From Pseudolabrys sp. (lineage in GTDB: Bacteria > Pseudomonadota > Alphaproteobacteria > Rhizobiales > Xanthobacteraceae): a DNA stretch of 7,648 nucleotides. The notes under the pieces were generated by a model that ran no database searches, was not told the origin of the DNA, and saw only the letters and a program-made list of their open reading frames with translations. The stretch lies in the NCBI GenBank assembly GCA_026125925.1, contig JAHCKF010000160.1, forward strand, positions 1 through 7,648. Direction: 5' to 3'. Within the stretch, counting starts at the first letter, position 1. Each line of letters starts with the position of its first letter. Both the position numbers and the translations under genes were made by a program. Of the stretch, positions 7,334-7,648 are shown piece after piece.

Positions 7334-7648
7334 CAGAAGTTGATAATGACTTTGCCGAAGACCTGCCGGCCTTCGAGTCTCGCCAGGCCCTTCTCGAAGT
7401 CCGTCAGCGCGAATTCGCTGTCGATGATCGCGTCCATGCCGGCCGCCATTTTCGACAGGCTGTCGCGGATGTTGCGGATCTGGCAGCCGAACGAAGCAAG
7501 GATCTTGTACTGCTGCTGGAAGAGCTGCATCAGATTGATGGTCACGGTCGGGCCCGCGGTCGAGCCGCAGGTGACCAGACGGCCGCCGCGCTTGAGGCAG
7601 AACAGCGAGGCGTTGAAGCCTTCGCCGCCGACGTGCTCGAACACGACG
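7333..7648 (-). CDS. Medium-chain (zinc-type) alcohol dehydrogenase, C-terminal part (5' end outside the window)
   Basis: The frame is open to the right edge, so only the last 104 or so residues are visible; the GTG at 7644 is internal (VVFEHVGGEGFN). The sequence fits the late Rossmann-fold part of medium-chain dehydrogenases: VFEHVGGEGF, then LKRGGRLVTCGSTAGPTV, then NLMQLFQQQYKILAS, ending in the usual FGKVIINF. Such enzymes oxidise or reduce alcohols, aldehydes or enoyl groups with NAD(P)H; the zinc and cofactor sites lie outside the window. In Rhizobiales a gene of this type directly precedes lpxXL in the very-long-chain fatty acid cluster, where it is thought to serve acyl-chain synthesis or modification. 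Its TGA shares one base with the lpxXL ATG. Membership of the cluster is inferred from this adjacency. A quinone-oxidoreductase-like member of the same superfamily is the main alternative. Confidence 0.85.
   Translation of the reverse strand, partial: VVFEHVGGEGFNASLFCLKRGGRLVTCGSTAGPTVTINLMQLFQQQYKILASFGCQIRNIRDSLSKMAAGMDAIIDSEFALTDFEKGLARLEGRQVFGKVIINF

Overview
The window looks like a piece of chromosome from a GC-rich alphaproteobacterium of the order Rhizobiales (Hyphomicrobiales), most likely near Bradyrhizobium, Rhodopseudomonas or Pseudolabrys. Three things point there: the form of MotB, an Omp25/Omp31-type outer-membrane protein with the N-terminal pattern AADLP...YKAP...WTGFYIGVNGGYAW, and a dehydrogenase followed directly by a lauroyl-type acyltransferase, which resembles the end of the rhizobial very-long-chain fatty acid (lpxXL) cluster. 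The assignment rests on remembered family features; no database search was run.

Layout. The first 5.1 kb reads on the + strand. It holds the 3' end of motB (flagellar stator), two tandem kup-type potassium importers (637 and 640 residues), and a small single-domain rhodanese. The last 2.5 kb reads on the - strand. In transcription order it holds the 3' end of a zinc-type medium-chain dehydrogenase, lpxXL, a short CYTH-domain protein, and an outer-membrane beta-barrel protein. The two halves converge at 5128/5129, where the stop codons of the rhodanese and barrel genes abut in the palindrome TGATCA.

How the genes may work together. The two Kup proteins should be inner-membrane, proton-coupled K+ importers. 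The second keeps family-consensus residues at several positions where the first has changed, so the pair may have divided roles. On the - strand, the dehydrogenase and lpxXL overlap by one base (TGATG) and the CYTH gene starts 8 bases after lpxXL, so these three probably form one transcript. The first two would act in making or attaching the very long acyl chain of lipid A. The barrel gene lies 91 bases further on and may have its own promoter.

I see no mobile element, CRISPR array, tRNA, rRNA or phage gene, and no clear sign of a new biological system. The points most worth a second look are the divergent first Kup, the TGnTATAAG element upstream of both kup genes, the coding blocks of near-identical DNA shared by the kup pair, and the CYTH gene apparently coupled to lpxXL.
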